Assembly: GCA_948474755.1 (NCBI GenBank)
Contig: CAOLHI010000056.1
Span: forward strand, 186,001-250,000
Direction of reading: 5' to 3'
Length of the DNA stretch: 64,000 nucleotides
Source: Ctenosaura bakeri
Lineage: Eukaryota > Chordata > Lepidosauria > Squamata > Iguanidae
Every line of letters starts with the position of its first letter. Within the stretch, counting starts at the first letter, position 1. Shown here in pieces: positions 10,122 through 21,358 of this stretch. A model generated the notes under the pieces. The model was not told where the DNA came from and did not search any database. It saw only the letters and a program-made list of their open reading frames with translations. A program made the translations under genes and the position numbers.

Positions 10122-10761
10122 AGGGTTGGAAAAGACTGGTTTTTGAGGGAGCGAAGCAGTGGTTAAAAACTATTATGGGTTAACAAGCATTTTTAGAAGT
10201 ACAGAAAGGACTCCCCTCGGGTGGGGAATCATCTCTGGAAATAAGGTTCTCAGATTGGAGAGCCTGGCTCTTCTTCTCTTTTCTGCAGGGTGAAGGGGAG
10301 GAATCTCAGGTTAAGAGAGCTGCCTTTAAAAGTGTGTGCAGAAATGGTCTCTTCATTGACTAGGTTTGTTGGTTTGTTGGTGCCGTAGTCAATCAAAGGG
10401 AACTAGGTTCCATTAAAAAGAATTTCTGTCCTCGTTGTGAGCCCACTGGGAGCATCTAGCAAACGACAAATGGAAATAGGACACTATTCTTGATTAAAGG
10501 TTAGAAAAGTTCCTTTTTTGGGATGATAGCTCCCAGTGTCCCTGGGAGCAGAGTCCTAAGAAATGAATATTTCCAGGCACTGTTTTAATGAATCTTTGAG
10601 CTGCTCCAGGTGGGTTCCTCCAATGTTCTGAAGAACATTTATGCTCTGTGTTCAGTACCATGTTCTTCCTACTGAATAAAGTGGGGACTGGCTTTCCCTT
10701 TTCCTTGTGTTTCTGTGTGTGAAAATTCTTTTCTCTTCAGTTGTTGAGCGCAAACCACAAA
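10122..10761. other. Unassigned interval
   Basis: No gene or repeat recognised. Confidence 0.4.
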
Positions 10762-10941
10762 GGCTATTTCCTCACTAGCCTGTTATAGTGTGATGATTGC
10801 ACTTTGAACATCCTATGGAATCCTGGGGTTTGCAGTTTTGGGAGGGGCCGGCCGGCCCTTCCCGAAACTGCAAACCCCAGGATTCCAGAGGATGTTGAAA
10901 GTGGAATCATCGCGCTATAACAGGCTAGTGCGGAAATGGCC
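10762..10941. mobile_element. Family A element, copy 5 (180 bp)
   Basis: Full-length hairpin with centre GGGGCCGGCCGGCCC. The left arm has CTTTGAACATCC while the right arm has the usual GTTGAAAG, leaving one mispaired base. Flanks AAA and TAA are not an exact duplication. Confidence 0.88.
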
Positions 10942-10949
10942 TAAGATAC

Positions 10950-11527
10950 AACTGTCTGGCCAAAGGCAAATGGTCAATTCATCAAAAGCAAGGGGATCAC
11001 TTTCAGGGATCCAGAGGCAACAAAAGACAAGAGTTGTAGTAGAAAAGCTTCAAACTTTATTGAACAGCAACAATTTGAACAACATAAGCATATAAGCACT
11101 ATTAGCATACAGATGAAACCCACTTTAGCCAATGCTACCTGATATACTACAAAGATGGATTTCTTGCCCAAGCAAGATTCCTCCAATCAGTGGCCCAGGA
11201 GCCTGGAATGAAGCAGTGAAGGAGACCTCTCTGTGTAGCCACCTGCACGGCCCTCCAGCTGTAAGCCTGTGCTGAGCTCCCACTGAGATCTGAGCTCCCA
11301 TTGAGAGCACAGTCCAGGGGGTTCTTATACCCCTTGGTCTGGGAGGACTTGGCCATCTCTCATGGGAACTTTGTGATTGTTTACGGATGAACTGGGATGA
11401 ACTAAACTCCTTTCCACTGTCACTGATTAAATGCCGTCTTTTGGGTTTCTCCCAGCACCCGTTATCTGTTCTGAGCCAAGGGCAGGTGCCAATTAGAAAA
11501 TATCACTTGCAACTTCGTTTTGTCTAC
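10950..11527 (-). mobile_element. Possible LTR, reverse orientation
   Basis: The block starts TGTCTGGCC and ends TTTTGTCTACA (TG...CA). A reverse-strand AATAAA-type signal ('CTTTATTG') sits near 11058 and a reverse TATAAG element near 11325, which is LTR-like order. No flanking duplication or second copy was found, so this is tentative. Confidence 0.3.
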
Positions 11528-11637
11528 ATTTTAAGCTGAGAAGCATACAGAGTACAGTTGGCCCACATTTGCTACGTTAGGAACACGGGACCATTGCAAA
11601 AGTAAAAAATTGCAAATATCAAAATGTGTGCATGTCT

Positions 11638-11684
11638 CTCTCTCTCTCTCTCTCTTTGTGTGTGTGTGTGTGTGTGCATGTGCG
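11638..11684. repeat. (CT)n-(GT)n microsatellite
   Basis: Alternating CT units pass into GT units inside the Tigger-like element. Confidence 0.9.
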
Positions 11685-11744
11685 TCTGTGGGAGGGGAGG
11701 CTGAGGCATGGGTGGGGAGACTGGACACCCAGAGTCCAAACCAG

Positions 11745-11944
11745 GGACCTTTCCAGACCACACTGTTCTAGTGATACTATTCCACTTTCAATATCCCATG
11801 GAATCCTAGGGTTTGCAGTCTAGGGAGGGGCATTTAGAATTCCCAGCCAGAGAGCTCTTGGGCTTAGTAAACTACAAACCCCAGAATTCCACAGGATGTT
11901 GAAAGTGGAATAATAGCACTATAACAGTGTAGTGCAGAAAGGCC
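11745..11944. mobile_element. Family A element, copy 6 (long form, 200 bp)
   Basis: The centre contains the asymmetric 'GCCAGAGAGCTCTTGGGC' spacer seen in copies 3, 11, 20 and 25. The flanks can be read as CCA on both sides if one G at the left terminus is assigned to the element. Confidence 0.88.
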
Positions 11945-12177
11945 CCAGGTCAGAGAAAGGAGAAGGTTGGTATGTTTGTCATAGATCTCCTCTCTCTTGC
12001 CCGTCTCCCTCCTTGGGTGTAATTAGGGCACTGGGAGAGGATTTGTGGACTGAGAAATTGGGCTATGAGCTGTCCTGTGCTGGCCAGGCAGTGGCTGGTG
12101 GAGGAGAAAGAAGACTGGAAGCAGGTTTTTAAACAGCTGTACGGGCTGATCAGAGCCACCAAGAGGGAAGGTTCCCC

Positions 12178-12179
<2 letters not shown>

Positions 12180-12209
<30 letters not shown>

Positions 12210-12210
12210 T
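12180..12210. repeat. (CAA)n microsatellite
   Basis: About nine ACAACA-type units near the right end of the Tigger-like element. Confidence 0.9.
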
Positions 12211-12399
12211 GCCTGTAATGGGGGGCGGGGTTGGAGAAACTCGCAAATAATTAAAACCATGAATGTCAAATCCACAAATGTGGAGGGCTGACTGTATATC
12301 AAAGCAGTGTACTAAACAAGCTAGAAGGCCTTTCTAGACCTTCCTTAGTGAAGAGTATGGAGGCCATATCCTTATACCTCCTTGAGGTTACAATGCTCT

Positions 12400-12700
12400 T
12401 CTGGTCATTTCCCATATAATGACGTCAGAGCTTCGTAGCACAAATCATGAATGTAGAGGTCATGCATGGATCTGGCTATGTGACCTTCGTGTTGAATGGC
12501 AACATTGCGCAACTGAACCCCAAAACCTGCATGCCCAAGGACACTGCAGGTGTAACTCCACTTGCTTGAACCAAACGTGAGTGTTCTGCATTGGTCAAAA
12601 ATGTCCATGTTCTTTCATAGGGGAACTTACACATGAGTAAGACACCAAGAAGACCCTGGTCCAGATTTTGATGTAAGCTGAACTCAGGCCTAATGTTGTT
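12400..12700. repeat. Family I repeat, copy 1 (unclassified)
   Basis: It shares an ordered series of short blocks with 34080-34365 and 48360-48570: 'GGCAACATTGCGCAACTGAA', a 'TGCATGCCCAAGG' block and 'GGGGAACTTACACATGAG'. The class is unknown and it has no coding potential. Confidence 0.4.
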
Positions 12701-12736
12701 ATTGCAGCAGCACATACCATGATTTATAACAGGGCT

Positions 12737-12922
12737 GTCAGGGCTGTCCGGCAGTGGAATCTGCGGCCTCGGAGTGTAGTGGAGTCTCCTTCCTTGGAGG
12801 TTTTTAAGCAGAGGCTGGATGGCCATCTGTCAGGGGTGCTTTGAGGGTGTTTCTGCATGGCAGGGGGCTGGACTGGATGGCCCCTGGGGTCTTTTCCAAC
12901 TCTACATTTCTATGATTCTATG
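12737..12922 (+). mobile_element. CR1 LINE 3' end, copy 5
   Basis: This short truncated 3' fragment starts in the 'GGCTGTCCGGCAGTGGAA' block and ends with TTCTATGATTCTATGA. Confidence 0.88.
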
Positions 12923-13077
12923 ACTGAATACCATTAAATACCAAAGCCTGTGTCATCCATCCCATCATATTGCCAGTTTCTGTATATGGCTGCAAAAGCT
13001 GGACAGTGGAGGAAATTGACGGAAAGAAAACCACCTCATTTAAAATGTGGGGTTGAAGGAGAGCTCTGTAGATACCA

Positions 13078-13702
13078 TGGACTGAGGAGGGCAACCAAAA
13101 TGGTAGAAAGCCTGGAAAGCATGCCTTATGAGGAGCAGCTTAAGGAGCTGGGTATATTAGCCTGGAGAAGAGAAAGTGAAGAGGGGGCATCAATACTTCA
13201 AAATAATTGAAAAGGGTGTCATATGACAGATGGGGCAAGCTTGTTTTCTGCTGCTCCAGATACTAGACCATAGAGCATTGGCTTCAAATTACAGGAAAAG
13301 AGATTCCACAGAAACATTAGGGAGAACTTCCTGATGGCAAGAGCAGTTCAACCGTAGAATGCACTGCCTGGGAGTGTGGTGGAGTCTCCTTTTTGGAGGT
13401 TTTTACACAGAGGCTGGGTGGCCATCTGTTGGGAATGTTTTGATTGGGTAATCCTGCCCAGCAGAATGGAGTTGGACTGGAGGGCCCTTGCAGTCTCTTC
13501 CAACTCTCTGGCCATTTCCACACTAGCCTGTTGTAGCGCTATGATTCCACTTTCAACATCCTATGGAATCCTGGGGTTTGCAGTTTCGGGAGGGGCTGGC
13601 CGGCCCCTCCCAAAACTGCAAACCCCAGGATTCCATAGGATGTTGAAAGTGGAATCATAGCACTACAACAGCCTCGTGCGGAAATAGCCTCTGATTCTAT
13701 GA
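13078..13702 (+). mobile_element. CR1 LINE 3' end, copy 6, split by family A
   Basis: CR1 sequence runs from the 'GGGCAACCAAAATGGTAGA' block to 'CTTCCAACTCT'. It is interrupted by family A copy 7 and its tail resumes at 13690 as TCTGATTCTATGAA. The coding region is heavily decayed. Confidence 0.85.
13510..13689. mobile_element. Family A element, copy 7 (180 bp, TSD TCT)
   Basis: A full hairpin with exact TCT duplications at 13507-13509 and 13690-13692. It is inserted in the 3' tail of CR1 copy 6. Confidence 0.93.
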
Positions 13703-13819
13703 AATGGGTTCAGGAGCGAATCAAGCCTGGACTCTCATCACTAGAAATGCAGATGGCTAAACTGAGGTTATTATACTTTGACTGTGTCACGAAACACATG
13801 ACTCACTGGAAAATACTAC
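13703..13819 (+). mobile_element. RTE/BovB-like LINE C-terminal fragment
   Basis: 'ATGGCTAAACTGAGGTTATT...' corresponds to the conserved C-terminal LRLLYFGHxMR-type block of BovB-like elements, followed by 'ACATGACTCACTGGAAAA'. It is a short, broken fragment. Confidence 0.6.
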
Positions 13820-13942
13820 ACTTTGGAGAGCAGAAGCTGGATGGCCATCTGTCAGAAGTGCTTTGATTGTATATTCCTGCACGGCTGAATGGGGTTGGAC
13901 TGGATGGCCCTTGGAGTCTCTTCCAGCTCTATGATTCTATGA
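13820..13942 (+). mobile_element. CR1 LINE 3' end, copy 7
   Basis: It starts at 'GAAGCTGGATGGCCATCTG' and ends GATTCTATGA. The same CR1-tail-to-RTE junction is found at 13695 and at 13940, so this block is part of a local duplication. Confidence 0.8.
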
Positions 13943-14034
13943 AATGGGGAGCAAATCAAGCCTGGACTGTCATCACTAGAGGCGCAGATGACTAAACTGA
14001 GGCTGTTGTACTTTGGCTATGTCATGAAACACAT
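13943..14034 (+). mobile_element. RTE/BovB-like fragment, second copy of the junction
   Basis: It repeats 'GGGAGCAAATCAAGCCTGGACT...CAGATGACTAAACTGAGG' seen at 13708-13760. The RTE sequence then appears to continue after CR1 copy 8, at 14439. Confidence 0.6.
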
Positions 14035-14438
14035 AGAATTATAGAATCCTAGAGTTGGAAGAGACCCCAGGGCCCATCGAGTCCAACCCCCTGCTATGAA
14101 GGAACACCCATCAAAGCATTCCCAACAGATGGCCATCCAGCCTCTGCTTAAAAGCCTCCAAAGAAGGAGACTCCATCACACTCCATGGAGGCAGCACATT
14201 CCACTGCCGGACAGCTCTGACTGTCAGGAAGTTCTTCCTGAGGTTCAAGTGGAATCTTCTTTCCTGCAGCTTGAATCCATTGCTCCTTGTCCTAGTCTCT
14301 GGAGCAGCAGAGAACAAGCCTGCTCCCTTCTCAACATGACATCCCTTCAAATATTTAAACATGGCGATCATGTCCCCCCTTGACCTTCTCTTCTGCAGAC
14401 TAAACATACCCAGCTCCCTAGGTCGTTCTTCATAGGGC
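14035..14438 (-). mobile_element. CR1 LINE 3' end, copy 8, inserted in RTE
   Basis: The reverse-strand CR1 tail is at 14035 and the truncated 5' edge is in the 'GAGCTGGGTATGTTTAGTCTG' region near 14395-14438. It encodes [19 protein letters not shown] in the reverse frame 14111-14500. Confidence 0.88.
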
Positions 14439-14625
14439 TCGCTGGAAAAATGACATTGCTCTTTGAGTTGGAAGACAGTGAGAAAAGAGGAAGACCACAT
14501 TATATGTGGATTGATTCTTCAAAGGAGCCATGGTTTGCCTGCATCTGCAAGACGTGAGTAGGGCAATTGACGACTTTGGGTATTGGAAGTGTCTCATTCC
14601 CTGGGTGGTCATAAGTTAAGCACTA
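14439..14625 (+). mobile_element. RTE/BovB-like 3' region, continuation
   Basis: 'GAGAAAAGAGGAAGACCACA', 'TGGATTGATTC', 'CTGCAAGACGTGAGTAGGGC' and 'GGTGGTCATAAGTTAAGCAC' match the end of the RTE ORF and its 3' UTR seen at 16184 and 54015. Confidence 0.6.
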
Positions 14626-15764
14626 AAAACCTCAAACCAAAGCTTGGAAATGGAGCTTTTTTGGAAAACAATGTTTAGAATCTCCCAATCAGCACAGTTA
14701 TACTCCCAGTCCTCAGTCTATAGGTAGCTGGTATATTAGCATGCAAGGGTGTGTGTGGGGGGGAGCAAATAATATAAAAAAAATCACTATTAGATTTGTG
14801 TGTGTGTGTGTGTGTGTCCCCGTGTTGCATAGAGAAAGGAGCCCTATCCCCTTGTAAAAGACGTGGAACATTTCCTTGGTATTTTAGCTGAACACAGAAG
14901 TCCTGTTCAAGGCTAAGAAGCCTGAAAGCGGATTAAACCTGCTTGATATTTGGGCAGGTTTTCATGCCCCCTTTCCGTGAAAAGGCCAGGTTGGGAGTTC
15001 AAAGTGAAAGATGACCTGAAGTTGAGATACCAATTATTCCAGAGACTTTGGTACCATTGATATCATGGGGGTGGGAGGGGGTGGGAGGTGGAAATTACCT
15101 TCCGGCTAGTACCAGGTCGCCTTGAGGTCCATCTGATCTAAGCCACAGGACTGATCCAGGTCGGGTATTAAAGGCTAAACTGGATTAAACAAAAGAAAAA
15201 ATTTCCTTCATAACAAGTGGAGGGAAACTTCAAAGCCAGATTTTGTTCTGGCTGAAACAAAGGCAAAGAGATTGCCAGTGTCGCCTCCAGGCAAACCTCT
15301 TGGTAGCTTTCAATTTGCTCAAGTTGGATGAAGAAACGGGATGCTTGTTTCGGTTTATGAGCTCCAAAGATCTCCCAGGGGAAAGAACTTTAGGTTTAAA
15401 GGTTCAGACCCCCATCTGACACAGTCTGATGCTGTTTGTCCTTGTTAGTGATTTCATTGTCACAGGAAATGCGTTTGGGCTGTTCTTCCATCCCCTGGGC
15501 CTACCTCAACAGAAGATGTGGATGAGATAGACAGTTGTTTCAAGGTTTCCCTCTTTGACTGCATTTCAAAATGAACCAACTTGACCTGTGCTTCCTGGAC
15601 GAGTGAATATCTTGGAACACAGCTTGCATTCAGATTTTGCATTCTCCAGATTTCATGATGAGATTCTCAGATCAGTTTTTTTTTCCAAATTAAAATGTGT
15701 TCCCTCTAGATTTGCAAATATGTATACCTTCTTTGGGAAGCTGTTTTTGCACAGCAGGTACAAA
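14626..15764. other. Unassigned interval with (GT)n at 14797-14817
   Basis: No gene recognised. One GT microsatellite. The rest is single-copy within the window. Confidence 0.45.
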
Positions 15765-16365
15765 GTGCATGGCTAAACTGAGGCTGTTGTACTTTGGACA
15801 TATCATGAGGCAAGGGCCTTTTCCACACCTCACCTTATCCCGCCGTCCTCCGGTCGTGGTCCTGGCAGCACCTTTGGCATGAAGGGAGCACGATGGGAAT
15901 GCTCCCCTCCACATGGACTGGCTCCCTGCAGAGGGGTGTGTGACCAACATGTGTCTGTCTTCTCCAGCGCAGCTTGGCTCTTTCTGATGGTATGCTGAGT
16001 CAGGAAGTGCCTCCATTGTGCTCCCTGCCCTTCCACAAGGCCAGTAAGTACAAGAGCATTGTGTGATCACAGGTTATTGATAGAGAAACTCCATCAATGA
16101 GTTAGCCACAATCGTGCCAGCTGGCAATGGGAGAAGCACAGGACCACAATGACGCCTTATGCCTCGTCCGTGCGGAAAGGGCCAATATGACTCACTGGAA
16201 AAACTGACAGTGATTGGTAAAGTGGGAGGCAGTAGGAAAGATGGAGACCACAGTGTTAGGGGACTGACTGCATAAAAGAAGGCACAGCCCTGAGTTTGGA
16301 AGACTTGGGCAGGACTCTGGAAGATCTCTCATTCGTACAGCCTCCATAGGCCAAAGAATACTCAC
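15765..16365 (+). mobile_element. RTE/BovB-like fragment split by family F
   Basis: The left piece (15765-15814) encodes KLRLLYFGHIMRQ, the conserved BovB C-terminal block. The right piece (16184-16365) begins 'AATATGACTCACTGGAAAAA' and ends beyond 'CCCTGAGTTTGGAAGACTTG'. The family F element lies between them. Confidence 0.7.
15815..16183. mobile_element. Family F element, copy 1 (369 bp)
   Basis: The termini are GGCCTTTTCCACACC...GTCCGTGCGGAAAGGGCC. It is inserted in the RTE fragment. The flanks AAG (15812-15814) and AAT (16184-16186) match at two of three bases. It contains 'GGGAGCACGATGGGAATGCT' and a 'TTGATAGAGAAACTCCATCAA' stem, shared in reverse with 59292-60591. Confidence 0.75.
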
Positions 16366-16367
16366 CA

Positions 16368-16860
16368 ACTGTTCCATTCTGGCAGGGGCAGTCTCAGGCC
16401 ATTTCTGCATGAGACTGTTATAGTGCCGGCCGGCCCCTCCCTAAACTGCAAACCCCAGGATTCCATAGGATGTTGAAAGTGGAATCATAGCACTATAATA
16501 GTCTTGTGCGGAAATGGCCTCAATTAATCCTCTTTCACCCCACTTTTCTAGATGCCTTTAAAGTCTCCAGTTTTCTCTCTCCTCCTCCCTCTTTCCCCCT
16601 TTGTCCTCTGCTTATTTCAATTTTTGCAAGCTGAGTTCAGAGTGCAAAAGTCATTTGCACTCAATTAACTAAGCAGGAAGAAGAAGAGAGATCAAGGCAA
16701 AATCTTGCCTTTCCAGTAGACTCAGGCAAAAGCAAACTGCTCACCTTGCTTGTGTGCTCTTCCTCATTAATAACCTCTATCATCTTGACCACACTCTGAT
16801 GCTGCTCAATCACATGTGTCTTGGTTTTCATCTGTGAAATGGTGGCAAGTATGTTAAAAC
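16368..16860 (+). repeat. Family K repeat, copy 2
   Basis: K blocks in order: 'GGCAGGGGCAGTCTCA' (then family A copy 8), 'ATTAATCCTCTTTCACCCC', 'TTTCCCCCTTTGTCCTCTG', 'GCACTCAATTAACTAAGCAG', 'AGACTCAGGCAAAAGCAAAC' and 'TGGTTTTCATCTGTGAAATG'. There is no frame. It is probably an ancient interspersed repeat of about 400 bp. Confidence 0.6.
16397..16519. mobile_element. Family A element, copy 8 (deleted left arm, TSD TCA)
   Basis: The left terminus is followed after about 27 bases by the GGCCGGCCCC apex, so most of the left arm is lost. The right arm is whole. Exact TCA duplications lie at 16394-16396 and 16520-16522, inside family K. Confidence 0.9.
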
Positions 16861-17057
16861 AGACTTGACTACAAATAACAACAACAAAGTGAGACTGTCC
16901 CCATAAAGAGGAGTTGTGGCTACGCTACTTTATCTGTAATGCATCCTGCTATTTTCTTTAATCTGGATGCACACCAACAGGCACCTGTAGGGATTTTCAC
17001 GGGTCCTTGGGATACCCCTGCAGATGACATCTTTGTGGCTTGGCTGGCTAAACAAAA

Positions 17058-17371
17058 ATAGCTGGACATGATGGAGGATGGAGCAAGTCTGTTTCCGGTT
17101 GCTCCAGAGACTATGACATGGAGCAATGGCTTCCAACTTAAAGACAAGAGATTCCATCTAAACATTAGGAAAAACTTCCTAATGACAAGAGGAGTTCAGC
17201 AATGGAATCTGCTGCCTCCATGGAGTGTGGTGGAGTCTCCTTCTTTGGAGGTTTTTAAGCAGAAGCTGGATGGCCATCTGTTGGGAGGGCTTTGATGTGG
17301 GTTCCTGCAGGGTAGAATGGGGTTGGATTCAATGACCCTTGTGGTCTCTTCCAGATCTATAATTCTATCAT
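17058..17371 (+). mobile_element. CR1 LINE 3' end, copy 9
   Basis: It encodes SNGFQLKDKRFHLNIRKNFL, then carries the 3' UTR and an ATAATTCTATC tail. 5'-truncated. Confidence 0.85.
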
Positions 17372-17605
17372 GCTGTTGATCTCCTCATTCTTTGACAACC
17401 CAGCAATGGCCATGCTTGAATGCACGTGTGTGTGTCTGTATACAGCTGACAAGATAGTTTGAGTGGGGTGGCTTTTGTTTGTTGCAAGGAGAAAAGACAA
17501 TTCCAATCTATGCAATGCCCTTCCTCCCAAAATGAATTGGGATGGCATGAGTTGGACTTTTGCACTCATAAATCATGAACAGGATGCCAGCCACCATTGC
17601 ATATT
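17372..17605. other. Unassigned interval
   Basis: No gene or repeat recognised before the LTR. Confidence 0.4.
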
Positions 17606-18463
17606 TGTTACCATGGTTATGATATGTCTGGTGAGAGCACTAGATATCCTTTTTGATATAAAATAATTTGGCCTTTACTTGACCTTTCTCTGCCACCCTG
17701 CTCCACGTGTTTGCAGAGGTCCACCGGACAAGCACGTAATAGGCGTGGCCGTTAATGGTTGTAAATTCCAAACCTCATTTAGGCAGGCAACTTAAGCCTC
17801 TCCGATGCTTCAGGGTACACCTTCTTGCAAACCAGCCTTGCTCAGCGCAAATCTACACAAAGATGCATGACCGAGTGCCGAGCCATTCCTTTATGTTGAG
17901 CCATTTGCATACCGGCCATACTATTGTCATCAAGCACTAAGCTCATCATGTAAACCTGACCTTGTCCAGCTCCAAAATTCCTTTGTTCTCACCGAGCATG
18001 GCATGGCCTGTAGGTAAAATCCACCCTATAAAAAGTCCTCATTTTCGAGACTTCCTTGGAACACTTTGGACTTCCATCCCACCTTGCTGTTGGTTTGTCC
18101 AGTGAGCTCCCCTCAGCGAACCGCACTGAGTTTCCTCCCCTGCAACCTCCTCTTCTCTCCAGGACTACGAGACCAGGTGTCATATTACCCATTCCCCCAA
18201 AACTCTATTTCCATTTCTCAGTTAGTTAGTGTATGCCATGTCTTTTGTGTTGTTTGTCCTTAATAAAATATTATTAGTTACTTTAAAACCTGGTCTAGCC
18301 ACTCTCTGACCTGACACTGTAGACATAGGGTTAAAAGATCCTAGCTAAAGTTGCCCTGCCTCTCGCTAGCCTAAGAGAGTGCTCGAGTCTAATTTCCCCC
18401 ATTTTGTGTTTTTATTTGGTAATTTGGGTGCCCCTCCAGGGACCCCCAACATACAGGGTAACA
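17606..18463 (+). mobile_element. Solo LTR, family 1 (TSD TATT)
   Basis: It begins TGTTACCATGGTTATGATA and ends CAACATACAGGGTAACA. Exact TATT lies at 17602-17605 and 18464-18467. It is close to 2257-3130 throughout, including a TATAAAAA box (18027-18034) and an AATAAAA signal near 18262. 858 bp. Confidence 0.88.
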
Positions 18464-18954
18464 TATTTATAGCTAGGAATGGAGATATGCACTTGTGAGA
18501 TTTGAGAGTTCTGTCCAATGGGTTGGGGGTAATGTTTGCAGCCCTGATTCAGGCAGCAAAATGTTTGGGCCGTCTCTCTTCAGAGTCAGAGCATGGTCTT
18601 GGGAAGCTGAAGAACTCACGTTTAGCCTGGAGCATCTCTAGTTAAGACGATACAGCAGCAAATGGTGAGAAAGAAAAGAAATGTCTTTGTCAGACAGACT
18701 CCAGAGCTACCACCAAGTAGAGTGGACAGTAATTAAGTAGCGGCATCTGCTCATTTCCATGTCAGTGGGGCCATAAATCAATGCCAGGATTTAGCCTGAA
18801 CTTTAAAGGAGCTAACCTAGGTGCTGAAACAACTTTGGGGAGCGGGATCAGAGCTTTGGGTAACTCAAAAACTCAGGAGTGAGTTCACCACTCCACCGAT
18901 ATGGGAGCTTCTAGCTGCCATTGCAGTTTGCTGAATTAAGTAAACAGTTCCTCC
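18464..18954. other. Unassigned interval
   Basis: No gene or repeat recognised. Confidence 0.4.
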
Positions 18955-19330
18955 TCCAGCTGTCTGGATTTGGCTGGGGCAGTTTTGATTAACCTTCTGT
19001 TCTCCCACTTTTCCAGCTGCTTTTAAAATGCCCCAATTTTTCTCTCCTCCTCCCACTTTCCCCCTTTATTCTTGGTTTTCCTCCACTGATGCAAACTGAG
19101 TTCACAAAACTAGCTTGTGCTTAGCAGTGGCAGGAAGAGGAGACAAGGGGGTGGAATCATGTCCTTCCCTGTAGACTCGGACAATCGGATAAAAGAAACT
19201 TCTGCAGCCTTTCCTACCTTGGGTGTTCTCCCTTGTAAATAACTTTTGCCATCTTGACTATCCTCTTGGCCACACGTGTCCTGGTTTTTATCTGTGAAAC
19301 ATTGATTGATATGTGTAAGCATTAAAATGC
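18955..19330 (+). repeat. Family K repeat, copy 3
   Basis: Uninterrupted K copy: 'GGGGCAGTTTTGATTAACC', 'CACTTTTCCAGCTGCTTTTA', 'TTTCCCCCTTTATTC', 'TAGACTCGGACAATCGG', 'CCTGGTTTTTATCTGTGAA'. It is useful for defining K ends because nothing is nested in it. Confidence 0.6.
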
Positions 19331-19604
19331 TTAAGCTAGACATGGAGGATATGGAGTTTGAAAGATGTGGAGATATGACTTCTCTTTTTTTCTTCTTCTA
19401 GGGAAAGATGGGTGATTTTCGGCATGTGTGGGACAGTTCATCAGAACTTCAAAAATATCTCTTAGTCTGGGTGAAGGGAATCGGCAAATGCCAGCCCCTT
19501 GCAGCAAGAAAGCTCTGAAATATTATCCTTCACCTTCTGGAAAACGTCACTTTGGGGTGGGAGAAAGGTAGTTTGCAAACTGTAAACTGTGAAGGGAAGG
19601 CTAG
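19331..19604. other. Unassigned interval
   Basis: No gene or repeat recognised. Confidence 0.35.
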
Positions 19605-19977
19605 ACAAGCTGGCAGAAGAGAAGGTTAAGAGGGGACATGTTAGCCATGTTTAAATATTTGAAGGGATGTCCTGTCGAGGAGAGAGCGGGCTTGTTTTCC
19701 ACTGCTCCAGAGACTAGGAAAAAGAGCAATGGATTCAAGCTGCGGGAACAGATTCCACCTAAACCTCAGGAAGAACTTCCGGATGGTCAGAGCTGTCCGG
19801 CAGTGGAAGACGCTGCCTCCATGGAGTGTGGTGGAATCTCCTTCTTTGGAGGTTTTTAAGCAGAGGCTGGATGGCCATCTGTTGGGAGTGCTTTGATGTG
19901 TGCTTCTGCATGGCAAGGGGTTGGACTGGATGGTCCCTGGGGTCTCTTCCAACTCTACGATTCTATGATTCTGTGAA
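19605..19977 (+). mobile_element. CR1 LINE 3' end, copy 10
   Basis: It encodes the [13 protein letters not shown] block and the C-terminus in shifted frames, followed by 'GGTTGGACTGGATGGTCC' and GATTCTATGATTCT. Confidence 0.88.
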
Positions 19978-20984
19978 AGCTCAGGGAATGCTGGGATGGG
20001 GTCTGTGGTGAAGAAATGTTAAAAACTGAAGCTTGTCTCTGTCAGAAGGCAGATAGGGAAAAGCTGGGACAAACATATATCAGAGAGACAGGAGCAGATG
20101 GAATAGAGACAACCAGAGGCAGGGACTGACCATGGTTTGGGGGAGCCAAAAACGATCTATTAATTCAAGGGTTAATGTATTATTTATTTGTGTCTTAATA
20201 AATTCCCACTTGTTTGTTTCTACCACTGTTCCTGTCTGTTCATTATTAAGTCCGGTGGAGGGCTTGGCCACACTTACCTCAGAAACCCCACCAAAACAAC
20301 ACAGCCACTGGTCCACAAAAGGGGGTCACCTTGAGGCCCAAGTACCCCATCTGGAAAGGGAAAAAATGTGGTGGGGCGGAAGCAAAGTGAGTGACAGGAA
20401 CTCATGGTTGGAACTGCAGGTTCAACCTGACAAGGTGATCCATCACAGTGCCTATTTTGGACTACAGCTCCCAGAATTCTGAGAGCTGTAGTCTCAAAAG
20501 GTCACTTTTCCAAACTCTGGTTATCAGGAAGGAATCTTATACAGGCATACCTCAGTTACCAGTGCCTCTGACACAGAAACTCCATTTTGCAAAGTCATTT
20601 TTTTGCCCACATAGCCCCTCGTTTCCTCCTCGTCTTCTATCTAGCTAGACGTTTTCTAGCAGCACTGGCACTGAGAGGATGATGAAAAAGGGATGGAGAA
20701 ACGCAGACTTTCAATGCTAGATTGCAGCAGAGCATCTGCAATGACAAACATGACTTGATCTAGGAAAGAATGAGATTCTACTGTAGCTATGTGTGCCTTT
20801 CTATAACAGGTGAGGTAAACAGAAGCTGCCTCGTGAATTCTTTACTGAGCAAATGGGGACAGCAAAAGAGAAAGAAAGGAGGGGAATGGACAAGCCTTCT
20901 TCATCAGCTACCCCCAGCATGTTAAAAAGCATAGACCTGTACCTTTGGCCACTAAATGGAAATCATAAGGGAAAAGAGGCTGGT
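19978..20984. other. Unassigned interval
   Basis: No gene. 'GGACTACAGCTCCCAGAATT' at 20459-20478 and its partial inverse just after suggest a small, decayed inverted-repeat element. The rest is not recognised. Confidence 0.35.
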
Positions 20985-21358
20985 AAGAAGGTCACCATGA
21001 TGATCAAAGATCTGGAAACCAAGCCTTGTGAGGAAGGGCTTAGGAAGCTGGGTATTATTACCTTAGAGAAGAGAAGATCAAGAGGTGGCATGATTGCTAT
21101 CTTTAAAAGTCTGATGCAACATCATGTGGACGATGGAGTAATCATTTCTCCTGCTCCAGAGACTAGAACAAGAACCGACAGATTCAAATTACAAGAAAAG
21201 AGATTTCCCCTAAACATTAACTATATCCTGCCTTGAAGGGTGGTGGAATCTCCATCTTTTGAGGTCTTTGAACAGGAATACTTCAGATGTTTATTCCTGC
21301 ATGAAGAGGGTTGGACTAGATGGCCTTTATGGCCTCTTGCAAGTCTATGATTCTATGT
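20985..21358 (+). mobile_element. CR1 LINE 3' end, copy 11 (old)
   Basis: It encodes degenerate KVTMMIKDLETKPCEEGLRKL and FKLQEKRFPLNI blocks. It has the recognisable 3' UTR and a GATTCTATG tail, and it is heavily diverged. Confidence 0.75.

Larger units (their letters stand above)
11555..12294. mobile_element. Tigger-like DNA transposon, non-autonomous, nested
   Basis: The left terminus CAGTTGGCCCACATTTGC and the right terminus ...GTGGAGGGCTGACTG are imperfect inverted repeats. Each is flanked by TA (11553-11554; 12295-12296), as expected for Tc1/mariner-Tigger elements. The interior holds (CT)n(GT)n, family A copy 6 and a (CAA)n run. No transposase frame remains. Confidence 0.6.
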
